Origin: UBA11606 sp964504305
GTDB taxonomy: Bacteria; Actinomycetota; Acidimicrobiia; Acidimicrobiales; Aldehydirespiratoraceae
Direction: 5' to 3'
DNA: 64,000 nucleotides
Assembly (NCBI GenBank): GCA_964504305.1
Contig: CAZDEB010000004.1
Span: 1 to 64,000 of the forward strand
Shown: in pieces, positions 9,426 through 17,574 of the stretch
Layout of the letters: each line of letters begins with the position of its first letter
Numbering within the stretch: position 1 is the stretch's first letter
Made by a program: the position numbers and the translations under genes
The notes under the pieces: model-generated
Seen by the model: the letters and a program-made list of their open reading frames with translations, nothing else
Told to the model about the DNA's origin: nothing
Databases searched by the model: none

Positions 9426-9890
9426 ATGGTTACTTCACTTTCACGAAACGACGAGGCAATCCTTGCCGAACTTCAGGCAAATGCGCGGCAAACAAATCGG
9501 GCCGTGTCTCAAAATGTGGGATTGGCCGCGTCAACAACCCTTGACCGAACTCGGGTACTCGAACGTCGTGGTGTGATCACCGGCTACCACGCCGAGGTCG
9601 ATCTCGAATCACTCGGTCGGCGGCTCCAGGCCTTTGTTTCGGTGCGCGTCAGCCCCAAGACCGAGGCCAGCGTCGAACAGATCGTGTCGCATCTTTGGGA
9701 GCTGCCCGAGACCATCGGTATCTTCTTGGTTTCGGGCAACGACGACCTTCTGATCCAGCTCGCGGTCGAAGATTCGGCTGCACTGCAGCGAGTCGTTCTC
9801 AGCCAAATAGCCAGCCTGGATGGGGTGGTGGACGAGACAACCTCGCTCGTGTTCGAGCACCGGCGTAAGAAGGTTGTCACGCCTCTTTGA
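9426..9890 (+). CDS. Lrp/AsnC-family transcriptional regulator
   Basis: The 154-residue protein has the usual two parts: an N-terminal winged helix (about residues 5-62, with LSRNDEAILAELQANAR and RVLERRGVITGYHAEVD) and a C-terminal RAM effector-binding domain (about 68-150). The length is standard for Lrp/AsnC regulators, which sense amino acids and form octamers. It is transcribed away from the 2-oxo acid ferredoxin oxidoreductase with only 49 bases between the starts. Control of amino-acid catabolism through that enzyme is therefore a reasonable inference. Confidence 0.92.
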   Translation: MVTSLSRNDEAILAELQANARQTNRAVSQNVGLAASTTLDRTRVLERRGVITGYHAEVDLESLGRRLQAFVSVRVSPKTEASVEQIVSHLWELPETIGIFLVSGNDDLLIQLAVEDSAALQRVVLSQIASLDGVVDETTSLVFEHRRKKVVTPL

Positions 9891-9976
9891 TGTGGAATTT
9901 CGGGCCGGGTCTCTACTGTTGACCTATCACGGTTGAGTCATTGATAACCGCCCGGCCCAGGAGGCACACAGCAGTC

Positions 9977-10834
9977 ATGGTCAACACCGCAAAAACATTC
10001 ACGCTATTGGCTGCCATGGGCGGTCTCATAATTGTTGCGGGCGGTGTCCTCGGCGGGAGCGGCGGGTTGATCATCGGTCTCGTCATCGGGCTCGTAATGG
10101 TCGGCGGCTCTTACTGGTTCAGCGACAAGTTGGCCATCGCGTCTGCTAAAGCGCAGCCGGTCACCCGAGACCAGATGCCTCAGTACTACGAGATAATGGA
10201 AGACCTAACCGGTCGTGCCGATATGCCCATGCCTCGGTTGTACGTGTCGCCCAACCCCCAGCCCAACGCTTTTGCCACCGGACGCAATCCCAACAACGCC
10301 GCCGTGGCGATTACTGCCGGGTTGCTCGAAGCCATGTCGTGGGAGCAGGTCCGTGGCGTCTTGGCTCACGAGCTGTCTCACATCCGCAACCGCGACATCT
10401 TGATCGGCTCGGTCGCAGCCGCTATCGGCATGGCCATCACCTTCGCGGCGCGGATGGTGATGTGGGGCGCCATCTTCGGCGGGGGCGGTCGCGACCGTGA
10501 TCGCAACCCGATCGGTGAGCTGGCCTTTGCTTTGCTGGCGCCGATCGCCGCCATGATGATTCAGGCCGCGGTGAGTCGCAGTCGAGAGTTTCAGGCCGAC
10601 GCGTCGGCCGCCAAACTCATTGGGTCGGGCGAGCCGCTCGCCCAAGCTCTCGAGAGGCTCGAGGTGTACGCCAACCGCATCCCGTCTGGTGTCGACCCGA
10701 ACCAGGCATCGAGCTACATCATCAACCCGCTCAAGGCCGATGCCCGCGGCTCGGGCGGCATGGGCAAATGGTTCAGCACCCACCCGCCAACCGAGCAGCG
10801 CATCGCCAAGCTTCGCGGCGGTAGTTGGGTCTGA
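9977..10834 (+). CDS. htpX: HtpX-like M48 membrane zinc metalloprotease
   Basis: This 285-residue inner-membrane protease degrades misfolded membrane proteins. Two N-terminal hydrophobic segments (about residues 7-48) precede the zinc motif HELSH in LAHELSHIRNRD. Two more segments follow, then the third-ligand region SRSREFQADASA, and the C-terminus ends in FSTHPPTEQRI, all characteristic of HtpX. The ATG at 9977 is preferred because AGGAGG lies at 9959-9964; an upstream TTG at 9941 would add only charged residues. The neighbour on the other strand (YajQ) converges 11 bases downstream. Confidence 0.95.
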   Translation: MVNTAKTFTLLAAMGGLIIVAGGVLGGSGGLIIGLVIGLVMVGGSYWFSDKLAIASAKAQPVTRDQMPQYYEIMEDLTGRADMPMPRLYVSPNPQPNAFATGRNPNNAAVAITAGLLEAMSWEQVRGVLAHELSHIRNRDILIGSVAAAIGMAITFAARMVMWGAIFGGGGRDRDRNPIGELAFALLAPIAAMMIQAAVSRSREFQADASAAKLIGSGEPLAQALERLEVYANRIPSGVDPNQASSYIINPLKADARGSGGMGKWFSTHPPTEQRIAKLRGGSWV

Positions 10835-10844
10835 GCGGCCGGCC

Positions 10845-11333
10845 CTAGTCCCTGAAGTTGTTGAACTGCAGGGGCAGACCGAAGTCGCCTTCCTTCAGCG
10901 CGGCGATCGCCGCCTGGAGGTCGTCGCGCTTTTTTCCGCTGACTCGTAGCTGTTCGCCTTGAGTTGAGGACTGCACCCCTTTGAGGCCGAGTCCTTTGAT
11001 GAACTTGTTTAGTTCGCGCGCTTTTTCGGAGTTGATGCCGGCTTGAAGCGTGGCGGTCTGGCGCACCGAGCCGCCCGAAGCGGGCTCGACGCCGCCGTAG
11101 TCGAGCACCTTCATCGAGATCTTGCGTTTGGCGAACTTTTCTTCGAGAACTTGACGCAAGGCGCCGAGGCGATCCTCGGAAGACGAGGCCATATTGATGG
11201 ACTCGTCGGTCAACTCGACCGAAGAATCGGTGCCTTTGAAGTCGAAGCGTTGCGTGATCTCGCGTGATGCCTGATCGACGGCGTTGCGGACTTCTTGCAT
11301 ATCTACTTCTGAAACCACGTCAAATGTCGCCAT
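10845..11333 (-). CDS. YajQ-family nucleotide-binding protein
   Basis: This 162-residue protein begins MATFDVVSEVDMQEVRNAVD and contains the family segments ITQRFDFKGTDSS and the C-terminal QGEQLRVSGKKRDDLQ. Both length and motifs match the YajQ/UPF0234 family. Members have two ferredoxin-like folds, bind nucleotides, and some bind cyclic di-GMP. The binding state here is unknown. A PilZ-domain protein, another c-di-GMP-associated fold, is encoded about 1.2 kb away, but no operon links them. Confidence 0.94.
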   Translation of the reverse strand: MATFDVVSEVDMQEVRNAVDQASREITQRFDFKGTDSSVELTDESINMASSSEDRLGALRQVLEEKFAKRKISMKVLDYGGVEPASGGSVRQTATLQAGINSEKARELNKFIKGLGLKGVQSSTQGEQLRVSGKKRDDLQAAIAALKEGDFGLPLQFNNFRD

Positions 11334-11360
11334 GGCGCTGACGGTACTACGAGTCCGATC

Positions 11361-12443
11361 TCAGGACACGGCCGACCGCGCTGTCGAAAGCAAGGCCCGG
11401 GTGTGGGCCAGCCGGTCGTCAACTTGACGGTTGAGGTCGATGATGCTGGTGAGCATGCCCCGCCCCAAGCTCAACATCTCGCGGGCTTGGCTGACCGATT
11501 CTTGGCGGTGGGCTTCGATTTCGGCCAAGTTGTGACGGGTCAGTGCTTGAACAGCGCTCACCTCGGCGCGAGCCTGGGCCATGACGGCTTCTGCTGCGGC
11601 GCGAGTTTCTGCCGCAGCTCGATCAGCCTGGTTGCGAGTCTCTATGGCGTGCAGTTCGGCTCGATGCAAGAGATCGGCTTGCTGACGTTGGCTCTGCTCG
11701 CGTTGGGCGGCGAGCTCGCGGAGCTGATTGGCCGTACGTTGCTCGACAGCGCTTCTGGCGGCGTCGATCGTTGTGCGAACGTCAGCTTCGGCTTGGGCTC
11801 GCAGGCGCAGCGCCGCGTCGTGGGCGTCACGCAACAGGGCGGCGATTTCTGACGACGCTCCCGGCGCCGGTGCTGTCGGCGGCGCAACGGTTTCGGGGGG
11901 TCGCTGCGGCCCTCGGTTGGGCGTCGTTGTCCCGCCGGCTTCGAATTCTTCGGGCGTGAGCCACATTATTTCGCGGCCGGTGCCGCGGTTGGAGGCGTCA
12001 GCAGTCGGCTGTTTCGGTGCCTCGGTGTAATAGACCACTTCGGGCTGGGGGCGCGACGGGGCCTCGACCGGTGGCGGCTCGGTCACTACTGGCTCGCGAA
12101 CGACCAGCTCGGGTTCGAGCGCCGCTACCCGTTCGGCGCGAGCCGCGGCGCGTGCCTCGGCCAGCTCGGCTTCGATCTCGGCCGCGATGCGGCCGAGATA
12201 GGCGTTGACCTCGGCCTTGTCGTAACCGCGACGATCGACGCTGAACGACACCCGTCGCAGGTCTTGGGGGGTCAGACCGGTCATGTCGACCGACATCGAA
12301 CTTACAAAGGCTGCTACTTCGCTGATGGTGTAACCGTTGCGAACAAGGGTGAAGGGGTGCTCGTCGCCAGACGCGGGAAGAGCAATATCGGCGGCGCGGA
12401 CGCGCTGCGACTTCCCACGGCCCAAACGGATCATCTGTTCCAA
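11361..12443 (-). CDS. DivIVA-domain coiled-coil protein
   Basis: The 360-residue protein carries a DivIVA-type motif, VSFSVDRRGYDKAEVNAYLGR (about residues 64-84), and an earlier weaker copy (PFTLVRNGYTISEVAAFV, about 31-48). A Pro-rich linker follows, then a long Ala/Glu/Arg-rich coiled coil from about 205 to the end. Actinobacterial DivIVA/Wag31-like proteins mark cell poles or septa and recruit wall-synthesis machinery. The long linker and double motif differ from canonical Wag31, so it is better seen as a DivIVA-domain paralogue. It diverges from the PilZ membrane protein at 12517. Confidence 0.8.
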   Translation of the reverse strand: MEQMIRLGRGKSQRVRAADIALPASGDEHPFTLVRNGYTISEVAAFVSSMSVDMTGLTPQDLRRVSFSVDRRGYDKAEVNAYLGRIAAEIEAELAEARAAARAERVAALEPELVVREPVVTEPPPVEAPSRPQPEVVYYTEAPKQPTADASNRGTGREIMWLTPEEFEAGGTTTPNRGPQRPPETVAPPTAPAPGASSEIAALLRDAHDAALRLRAQAEADVRTTIDAARSAVEQRTANQLRELAAQREQSQRQQADLLHRAELHAIETRNQADRAAAETRAAAEAVMAQARAEVSAVQALTRHNLAEIEAHRQESVSQAREMLSLGRGMLTSIIDLNRQVDDRLAHTRALLSTARSAVS

Positions 12444-12516
12444 TCGGCCGACTGGGTAGTCAAGTTGAGCGAGGGCGCAACCTCAAAGGTGGCGGCGATC
12501 TGCCGATTTGGGAAGC

Positions 12517-14331
12517 ATGGCGTTTCTTCGAATCTCGGCGGCGGCCGCGGCTATTACCTATCTCGGGTGGCGGCTGCTGTTTACCTGGCAAGGCGCGAAC
12601 CCGGTGATGTTCTTCTTGCTGATCAGCGCCGAAGTGTTCGGCATGGTTCGTCTGTGGATAGAGATATCGCTGCTCGGTGAGCCTCGCCCCGCCATTGACG
12701 ACCCCGAATCGGGGCCGGCGCCCGATGCGGACATCGTCGTAGTGGTAACTGACGAACCGGCGAGCGAGGTTAGGACAGCGGTCTTATCGGCTCGTTTGGT
12801 ACGCGGATACGGCCGGCTCATCGTGGTCGATCGTGACGATCGACCAGATGTTGTGGAGTTGACCAAGCGGCTAGGCATCGAGCGGGTGTCTTGCTCGGTC
12901 GAAACGGACTTGGGCAGCTTGGTCAACACGGCTCTCGACCGGTGTCGCTCCCTCTTGGCGCTCTTGGTTCCCGCAGACGTGGTTGTCATGCCCGACGTGC
13001 TCGACGTTTCTGCGGGCGTCTTTGCCGATCCGAAACTCGCGGTCGTGGTGTGTCGAATCGAGAGCACCAATGCTGCCCACGCCGTTGACTTCGGCGGCTA
13101 TGGCGAAGACCGGGTGCGTGATCAACTGATGGTCGACCGTCTCGAGTCGGTCGGTGGTTTGCCCTGGTGGTCCGGGATGTCGCTGGTGCGGCGTGAAGCA
13201 ATCGTGCACGTCGGCGGTATGGCCGAGGGGCGTCAGGGCATCACTTTGGCCACTGGTGTGCGACTGCAGGCCGACGGATGGAAGATTGCCGATGTGGCGG
13301 TTGTAGTCGCTCGCCGTCTGGCCTCGTGGAGCGACGATCGCCATCTCCACCGCTGGTCGAGGGATCTCCACGAACGACTTTCAGTGCTGGTCGATCCGGC
13401 CGCGCCACGGCGAAACGACTACGCAACGCTGACCAGTAGGCGCGTGTATCGACTGGCCGACATCTATGTGGGCCGGGCGATACAGCGACTGGTTCTTTTT
13501 GGAATTCTGTTCGCGACGATGTACTCATCGTCGTTGCCGTTGGTGGCCGATCCTCGTGTGCTTGTTTCGTTGTGGGGCACCTGGATGGGTCTATCCATCT
13601 TGTTGCGACGTCGGGCCACACGTGCTGTCGGCTTCGTGCCATGGATCACAAACGACCTCAGGCTCATGGCAACCGATCTCGCAGTGGCATGGAGAGCGCT
13701 GCCAGGTCGGGACCTGATCCCAGAGTTGGTCGATAGGCCGCCGGGTCGTGCGGCGCGACGAGTTCTGTTCCTCGCGCTGCAATTCGGCTTGGGATTCTCA
13801 CTGGCGCTATTCGGCTTGGGAATTGTCCGGCCTTCCCACGGAGATTTCGCCAGCTTGGCTGCCCTCGGCATAACCCTGTGGCTGTTTGTAATGAGCTTGC
13901 AGGCCCGTTCGGCGTTGCGGTTGCGCCAAGTGCGCCAAACGTTCAGGACCTTTGAAGAGCTCGATGTTTTTGCGTCCGAATCGCGTATGGGTGTGATCGG
14001 GATGTCGCCATTTGGGATCGATGTGGTTTCGTCCTCAGCGCTGAAGGAAGGATCGAAATTGCGGCTGGCGTTCGGACTGCCGCAACCGACGGGTTCCATC
14101 GAGCGAATCGAAGTCTCAACGACCGTTCGACGTTCCGCACGCGACGGCAGCCACCATGTCGCCTATCTGAGTTTTGCTCAACTTTCCGACGATCAGATGG
14201 ATCGCATCACCGAATACTGTTCGGTAATGGCCGGCCTTCGCACGCTTCGCTCAGGGGGCGCCTTCCTCGAACAAGGGTTGACGGCGATGGCTACTTCGCC
14301 GGTGCAATCCGAGGTCGCAGAACTCGGCTAA
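12517..14331 (+). CDS. cellulose-synthase-like membrane protein with PilZ-like C-terminus, probably non-catalytic
   Basis: The 604-residue protein has the layout of BcsA: N-terminal membrane segments (YLGWRLLFTW, then FFLLISAEVFGMVRLW), a GT2-like cytosolic domain (about 70-300), four or more later membrane segments (about 325-470), and a PilZ-like C-terminal domain (about 490-590). The expected catalytic signatures are eroded. The DxD region reads VPADVVVMPD, the TED position reads LATG, and QxxRW is replaced by HLHRW. The PilZ signature is also imperfect (GMSPFG for D/NxSxxG). It may be a regulatory pseudo-glycosyltransferase. ATG 12517 is preferred over 12508. Confidence 0.65.
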   Translation: MAFLRISAAAAAITYLGWRLLFTWQGANPVMFFLLISAEVFGMVRLWIEISLLGEPRPAIDDPESGPAPDADIVVVVTDEPASEVRTAVLSARLVRGYGRLIVVDRDDRPDVVELTKRLGIERVSCSVETDLGSLVNTALDRCRSLLALLVPADVVVMPDVLDVSAGVFADPKLAVVVCRIESTNAAHAVDFGGYGEDRVRDQLMVDRLESVGGLPWWSGMSLVRREAIVHVGGMAEGRQGITLATGVRLQADGWKIADVAVVVARRLASWSDDRHLHRWSRDLHERLSVLVDPAAPRRNDYATLTSRRVYRLADIYVGRAIQRLVLFGILFATMYSSSLPLVADPRVLVSLWGTWMGLSILLRRRATRAVGFVPWITNDLRLMATDLAVAWRALPGRDLIPELVDRPPGRAARRVLFLALQFGLGFSLALFGLGIVRPSHGDFASLAALGITLWLFVMSLQARSALRLRQVRQTFRTFEELDVFASESRMGVIGMSPFGIDVVSSSALKEGSKLRLAFGLPQPTGSIERIEVSTTVRRSARDGSHHVAYLSFAQLSDDQMDRITEYCSVMAGLRTLRSGGAFLEQGLTAMATSPVQSEVAELG

Positions 14332-14354
14332 AGCGATAGTCTTGTGACGTCCAA

Positions 14355-14436
14355 GGGTCGGTGCCCGAGTGGCCAAAGGGAACGGGCTGTAAACCCGTCG
14401 GCTTCGCCTACGAAGGTTCAAATCCTTCTCGGCCCA
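14355..14436 (+). tRNA. tRNA-Tyr (GTA)
   Basis: The sequence folds as a type II tRNA. The acceptor GGGTCGG pairs with TCGGCCC (two wobbles), the anticodon stem GGG/CCC-type arm carries loop CTGTAAA with anticodon GTA, a long variable arm follows, and the T-arm is GAAGG-TTCAAAT-CCTTC. The discriminator is A, and CCA is not encoded (CAAC follows). A short spurious ORF across it is the usual artefact of tRNA-Tyr/Ser sequences. Confidence 0.95.
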
Positions 14437-14448
14437 CAACGGACGGAA

Positions 14449-14473
14449 GGTCCGGCGATCTAATCGCCGGGCC
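14449..14473. terminator. bidirectional hairpin terminator after tRNA-Tyr and the GNAT gene
   Basis: GGTCCGGCGAT (449-459) pairs with ATCGCCGGGCC (463-473) around a CTA loop, with one G-U pair. On the plus strand TTTCACGTTTTG follows. The minus-strand gene's TAG stop is the loop itself. The position between a plus-strand tRNA and a convergent minus-strand gene fits termination in both directions. Confidence 0.7.
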
Positions 14474-14966
14474 TTTCACGTTTTGTTACGAGCTGCATCA
14501 CAACAACGTCCATCCAACGCCCGAACTTGCGACCGACCTCGTTCAATATTCCCACTTGTTCAAAACCGCAGGACTCGTGAAGGGCGACCGACGCGTCCTG
14601 CTCTCCTCCGATGTGGGCGATGATCGTGTGAAACCCGCGCAGCTCGGCCATCGAGATGAGTTCTTCCAGAAGCTTTGTGCCGACCCGATTCCCCCGAGCG
14701 GCGGCGGCCACGTACACACTGTTCTCGACCGTTGTTCGATAGGCCGGCCGGGTGCGGTAAGGCGAGAGAGACGCAAATCCCACGACCACGCCGTCGACTT
14801 CGGCGACGATCGCTCCCAGCGCTCCCTCGCGTTCGCGGATCCAGTCCTCTTGCTCGGCGAGGGTGCGGGCCACGAGGTCGAAGGTCGCCGAACTGTTCTC
14901 GACCTCGTGGTTGTAGATAGCCCTTATCGCCTCGGCGTCGGCGACCGTTGCGTTTCGCAGCAGCAT
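14460..14966 (-). CDS. GNAT-family N-acetyltransferase, phosphinothricin-acetyltransferase-like
   Basis: The 168-residue protein shows the pattern of the PAT/YncA branch of GNAT enzymes. It has an N-terminal LLRNATVADAEAIRAIYNHEV and a central VVGFASLSPYRTRPAYRTTVENSVYV. The acetyl-CoA pyrophosphate loop is RGNRVGTKLLEELI (about residues 90-103), and the SVALHESCGFEQVGILNEVGRKFGRW region follows. Such proteins acetylate small amines, often methionine sulfoximine or phosphinothricin. The substrate here is unknown. It is a lone gene ending in the hairpin shared with tRNA-Tyr. Confidence 0.9.
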   Translation of the reverse strand: MLLRNATVADAEAIRAIYNHEVENSSATFDLVARTLAEQEDWIREREGALGAIVAEVDGVVVGFASLSPYRTRPAYRTTVENSVYVAAAARGNRVGTKLLEELISMAELRGFHTIIAHIGGEQDASVALHESCGFEQVGILNEVGRKFGRWMDVVVMQLVTKRERPGD

Positions 14967-15015
14967 TTTGGTCCTCGGATCGCGTGTGCTCGGAATCTAC
15001 GTGGTTGGATGAGGT

Positions 15016-15384
15016 ATGGCTCGCAATGTTCTTGGCGGAGAGTTGGCAGATTGTGGCACCGACCCGGTCACCGGCTTTTTCCGTGACGGATGCTGCAACA
15101 CGTCGGAGCAAGACTTGGGTTCTCACACCGTGTGCACCACAGTCACCAGCGGCTTCTTGGAGTTCTCGCGCCGGGCTGGCAACGACTTGTCAACGCCTCG
15201 ACCGGAGTATGGGTTCGCCGGCCTGAAGCCCGGCGACGGATGGTGTGTTTGCGCGGCCCGGTGGCTCGAAGCAGCTCGGGCTGGTGCCGCGGCGCCGGTT
15301 CGGCTGGCGGCCACCCACGAACGAGCGCTCGACATTGTGCCGCTAGAGCTATTGCGAGCCAATGCCACCGATTCCGAAAACTAG
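15016..15384 (+). CDS. DUF2237-family protein
   Basis: The 122-residue protein fits the DUF2237 family pattern throughout: NVLGGELADCGTDPVTGF, RDGCCNT, GSHTVC, GNDLSTPRPEYGF, LKPGDGWCVCAARW and a late ATHERAL. Several conserved cysteines (CC, and WCVC) suggest metal binding or redox chemistry, but the family's function is not established. The stop lies 64 bases before mftA on the same strand. Read-through into the mft genes is possible, although a -10-like box lies between. Confidence 0.9.
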   Translation: MARNVLGGELADCGTDPVTGFFRDGCCNTSEQDLGSHTVCTTVTSGFLEFSRRAGNDLSTPRPEYGFAGLKPGDGWCVCAARWLEAARAGAAAPVRLAATHERALDIVPLELLRANATDSEN

Positions 15385-15395
15385 GACCGCCTTCT

Positions 15396-15424
15396 TAGTG
15401 CTCCCGTGCGGCCCGTTCTACACT
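15396..15424 (+). promoter_or_regulatory. possible promoter of mftA
   Basis: A TACACT -10-like hexamer at 15419-15424 lies 25 bases before the mftA start, with a poor -35 (TAGTGC) 17 bases upstream. The short distance would leave a leader of under 20 bases. The call rests on the -10 match and its position only. Confidence 0.35.
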
Positions 15425-15448
15425 TAGGCACCGATTTGAGGAGGACCC

Positions 15449-15577
15449 ATGGAGCCCACTGACGTAATCGACGCAACCGAGTCCGAGTCCGAGCCCGTCG
15501 CCGACGCCGACGACTTGGTCGAAGAAGAACTGCTGGTCGAGGAGATCTCCATCGACGGCATGTGCGGCGTCTACTAG
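15449..15577 (+). CDS. mftA: mycofactocin precursor peptide MftA
   Basis: The 42-residue peptide is too short for common ORF cut-offs. It has an acidic leader rich in Glu/Asp and ends in the diagnostic core EISIDGMCGVY. The C-terminal Val41-Tyr42 is the part converted into the redox cofactor. MftC, with MftB as chaperone, decarboxylates and cross-links it, MftE releases the dipeptide-derived piece, MftD oxidises it, and MftF glycosylates it. The start is fixed by GAGGAGG at 15438-15444, four bases before the ATG. mftB begins six bases after the TAG. The exact match of the last residues to the family makes this call secure. Confidence 0.96.
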   Translation: MEPTDVIDATESESEPVADADDLVEEELLVEEISIDGMCGVY

Positions 15578-15583
15578 TCCCAG

Positions 15584-15853
15584 ATGTTGAGTTTCGACGC
15601 CGATCAGCCCTACCGGCTTCACGACCGGGTGGCGCTACGCCCCGAGCCCTTCGGCGCGCTGGCGTATCACTACGACAATCGTCGGCTCAACTTTCTCAGG
15701 GCCCCCGAGTTGGTGGCCCTGGTCGAGTCGCTCGGTAGCCACGACAGCGTCCGCCATGCCTACGATGCTTCGGGTATCGACGCCCGACGGTGGCCGTCGT
15801 TCGAGAAGGCTCTTGCCTCGTTGGCAGCTTCTGACTTTTTGGTGGCGACGTGA
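15584..15853 (+). CDS. mftB: mycofactocin RRE-domain chaperone MftB
   Basis: The 89-residue protein is a small PqqD-like RiPP recognition element that binds MftA and delivers it to MftC. Visible features are the N-terminal strand region RLHDRVALRPEPFGALAYHY, followed by RRLNFLRAPELVALVESL and the helical C-terminus. The length and position, immediately after mftA and overlapping mftC by four bases (GTGA), are those of mftB. The ATG has little ribosome-binding sequence, so translation is probably coupled to mftA. Confidence 0.93.
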   Translation: MLSFDADQPYRLHDRVALRPEPFGALAYHYDNRRLNFLRAPELVALVESLGSHDSVRHAYDASGIDARRWPSFEKALASLAASDFLVAT

Positions 15854-17025
15854 CCGCCCTTGATATCCCAATCGTGGCCAAACCCGATGATCTGGTGCTT
15901 TCTGCGGTCAAGCAATCGGGGCTGGGCGACCAGATGAAACGTGGACTCGACGCCCCCATTTGTCTGACTTGGGAGCTGACTTACGCGTGCAACCTCCAGT
16001 GCGTTCATTGCTTGTCATCGAGTGGGCGCCGCGATCCTCACGAATTGTCGACCGCGGAAGCCGAAGCAGTTATCGACGAACTCGAACGTATGCAGGTCTT
16101 CTACATCAACATCGGAGGCGGCGAACCCACGATCCGTCCCGACTTTTGGCATCTTGTCGAGTACGCGGTCGACCATGGAGTTGGGGTCAAGTTCTCGACC
16201 AACGGCTCGCAGATAGATGCCGCCGTTGCTCAGAAACTGGCAGGGATGGACTACGTCGATGTCCAGATTTCTATAGATGGCGCCGACGCCGCCACTAACG
16301 ATCACGTGCGCGGTCGCGGCTCTTTCGACACCGCGGTCGCCGCTATGGGTCATCTCCGCGATGCCGGATTTGGCGAGTTCAAGATTTCGGTAGTGATGAC
16401 CCGGCACAACATCTCCCAGGTCGATGAATTCAAGGCCATGGCCGACCACTACGGCGCCCAGCTTCGACTTACCCGCTTTCGGCCGTCGGGTCGAGGCGCC
16501 GATAGTTGGGCCGAGTTGCACCCCACCGACTCGCAGCAAAAGGATCTTTATCACTGGTTGCTGGCCCACCCCGATGTGCTGACCGGCGACTCGTTCTTTC
16601 ACCTGTCGGCTCTCGGAGCGCCGCTGCCGGGACTCAATTTATGTGGGGCTGGTCGGGTTGTCTGTCTGATCGACCCATTGGGCGACGTTTACGCCTGCCC
16701 ATTTGTGCTGCACGACGAATTTCGGGCTGGAACCGTCAGGGATCCGGGTGGATTCCAAGCGGTTTGGCAAACGAGCGAGCTTTTCGCCGAACTCCGTGAG
16801 CCTCAATCAGCGGGCGCGTGTGCTTCGTGCGGGCATTACGACGCTTGCCAGGGCGGTTGCATGGCCGCCAAGTTCTTTACCGGCATACCCCTTGATGGAC
16901 CCGACCCCGAATGCGTTCTTGGCCACGGCGAAACGTTGGTCGAGGCGGCCGACGCGGCGACGCGTCCCGACGTTGGCACCGACCACTCCCGCACCAAAGT
17001 CACCTTGGGGTCAAAGCCCCGATAA
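15850..17025 (+). CDS. mftC: mycofactocin radical SAM maturase MftC
   Basis: The 391-residue radical SAM/SPASM enzyme acts on the C-terminal Val-Tyr of MftA, first by oxidative decarboxylation of the Tyr and then by a C-C bond to the Val. The SAM-binding cluster motif is C47-N-L-Q-C51-V-H-C54, followed by the GGGEPT loop. The SPASM region supplies further Fe-S ligands in LCGAGRVVC, VYACPF and the C-terminal CASCGHYDACQGGC. GTG at 15850 overlaps the mftB stop. The length matches MftC proteins, and the gene closes the mftABC unit. Confidence 0.95.
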   Translation: MTALDIPIVAKPDDLVLSAVKQSGLGDQMKRGLDAPICLTWELTYACNLQCVHCLSSSGRRDPHELSTAEAEAVIDELERMQVFYINIGGGEPTIRPDFWHLVEYAVDHGVGVKFSTNGSQIDAAVAQKLAGMDYVDVQISIDGADAATNDHVRGRGSFDTAVAAMGHLRDAGFGEFKISVVMTRHNISQVDEFKAMADHYGAQLRLTRFRPSGRGADSWAELHPTDSQQKDLYHWLLAHPDVLTGDSFFHLSALGAPLPGLNLCGAGRVVCLIDPLGDVYACPFVLHDEFRAGTVRDPGGFQAVWQTSELFAELREPQSAGACASCGHYDACQGGCMAAKFFTGIPLDGPDPECVLGHGETLVEAADAATRPDVGTDHSRTKVTLGSKPR

Positions 17026-17036
17026 CGCGGCTCGGT

Positions 17037-17549
17037 TCAGGCGTCTGGACCGTCGGCCCTAACGGTGCGGACCTGTTCCATCGCCGCAACGAGCTCGGTG
17101 ATCCAGTCGGCTTCGTGCTGACCCACCAGTCGCACGCACCAAGCCAGGGCCTCGCTTCGTGAGCGGGCGACGCCGGCCTCGATCAACGTGTCGAGGACGT
17201 GGCGTTCTTCGAGGCGAAGCCGGGTCATGGCCGGCATGTTCACCGTGGTGAACCGGACTTCGGTGTCGCCGCATTCGACACCCCAGCTCACTCGGCGGCG
17301 AAATTCGCTTTGCGCGCGATCGGCGATCTCCATGCGCTGCTCGCGGGTTGCCTCGCGAAACGCGACAACTTGTTGTTCGTGGTCGAGTCCGGCGCCGGGT
17401 TGGCCCAGATCGCCGGTCACGAGGATCTCGTCGAGATCGTGACGAACGTTCGGAGCGGCGCTGAACCACGTGTCGGGCAGCGCAGCATCGAACCAATCGC
17501 TGAGCATCTTGGTATCGACCGAGGGGATGGGGACAGATTTGGAAGCCAT
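17037..17549 (-). CDS. hypothetical protein with ribbon-helix-helix-like C-terminus
   Basis: I do not recognise the family of this 170-residue protein. The N-terminal half (about 1-100) is acidic and mixed. The C-terminal half contains a strand followed by two helices (VNMPAMTRLRLEERHVLDTL, then AGVARSRSEALAWCVRLV), with the SRSEAL signature common to CopG/MetJ-type RHH DNA-binding folds. It diverges from lon, and the gap between them has four TGTAAT half-sites. A regulator of itself and possibly of lon is therefore plausible. ATG 17549 is chosen; an upstream alternative at 17594 would run into the repeat region. It converges closely with mftC. Confidence 0.6.
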   Translation of the reverse strand: MASKSVPIPSVDTKMLSDWFDAALPDTWFSAAPNVRHDLDEILVTGDLGQPGAGLDHEQQVVAFREATREQRMEIADRAQSEFRRRVSWGVECGDTEVRFTTVNMPAMTRLRLEERHVLDTLIEAGVARSRSEALAWCVRLVGQHEADWITELVAAMEQVRTVRADGPDA

Positions 17550-17574
17550 GGGAATACCGAGCACCGTAGACGGT

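Noticed and set aside
14361..15086. Plus-strand ORF beginning MPEWPKGTGCKPV
   Set aside because: It starts inside tRNA-Tyr and then runs antisense to the GNAT gene; this N-terminus is a well-known tRNA translation artefact.
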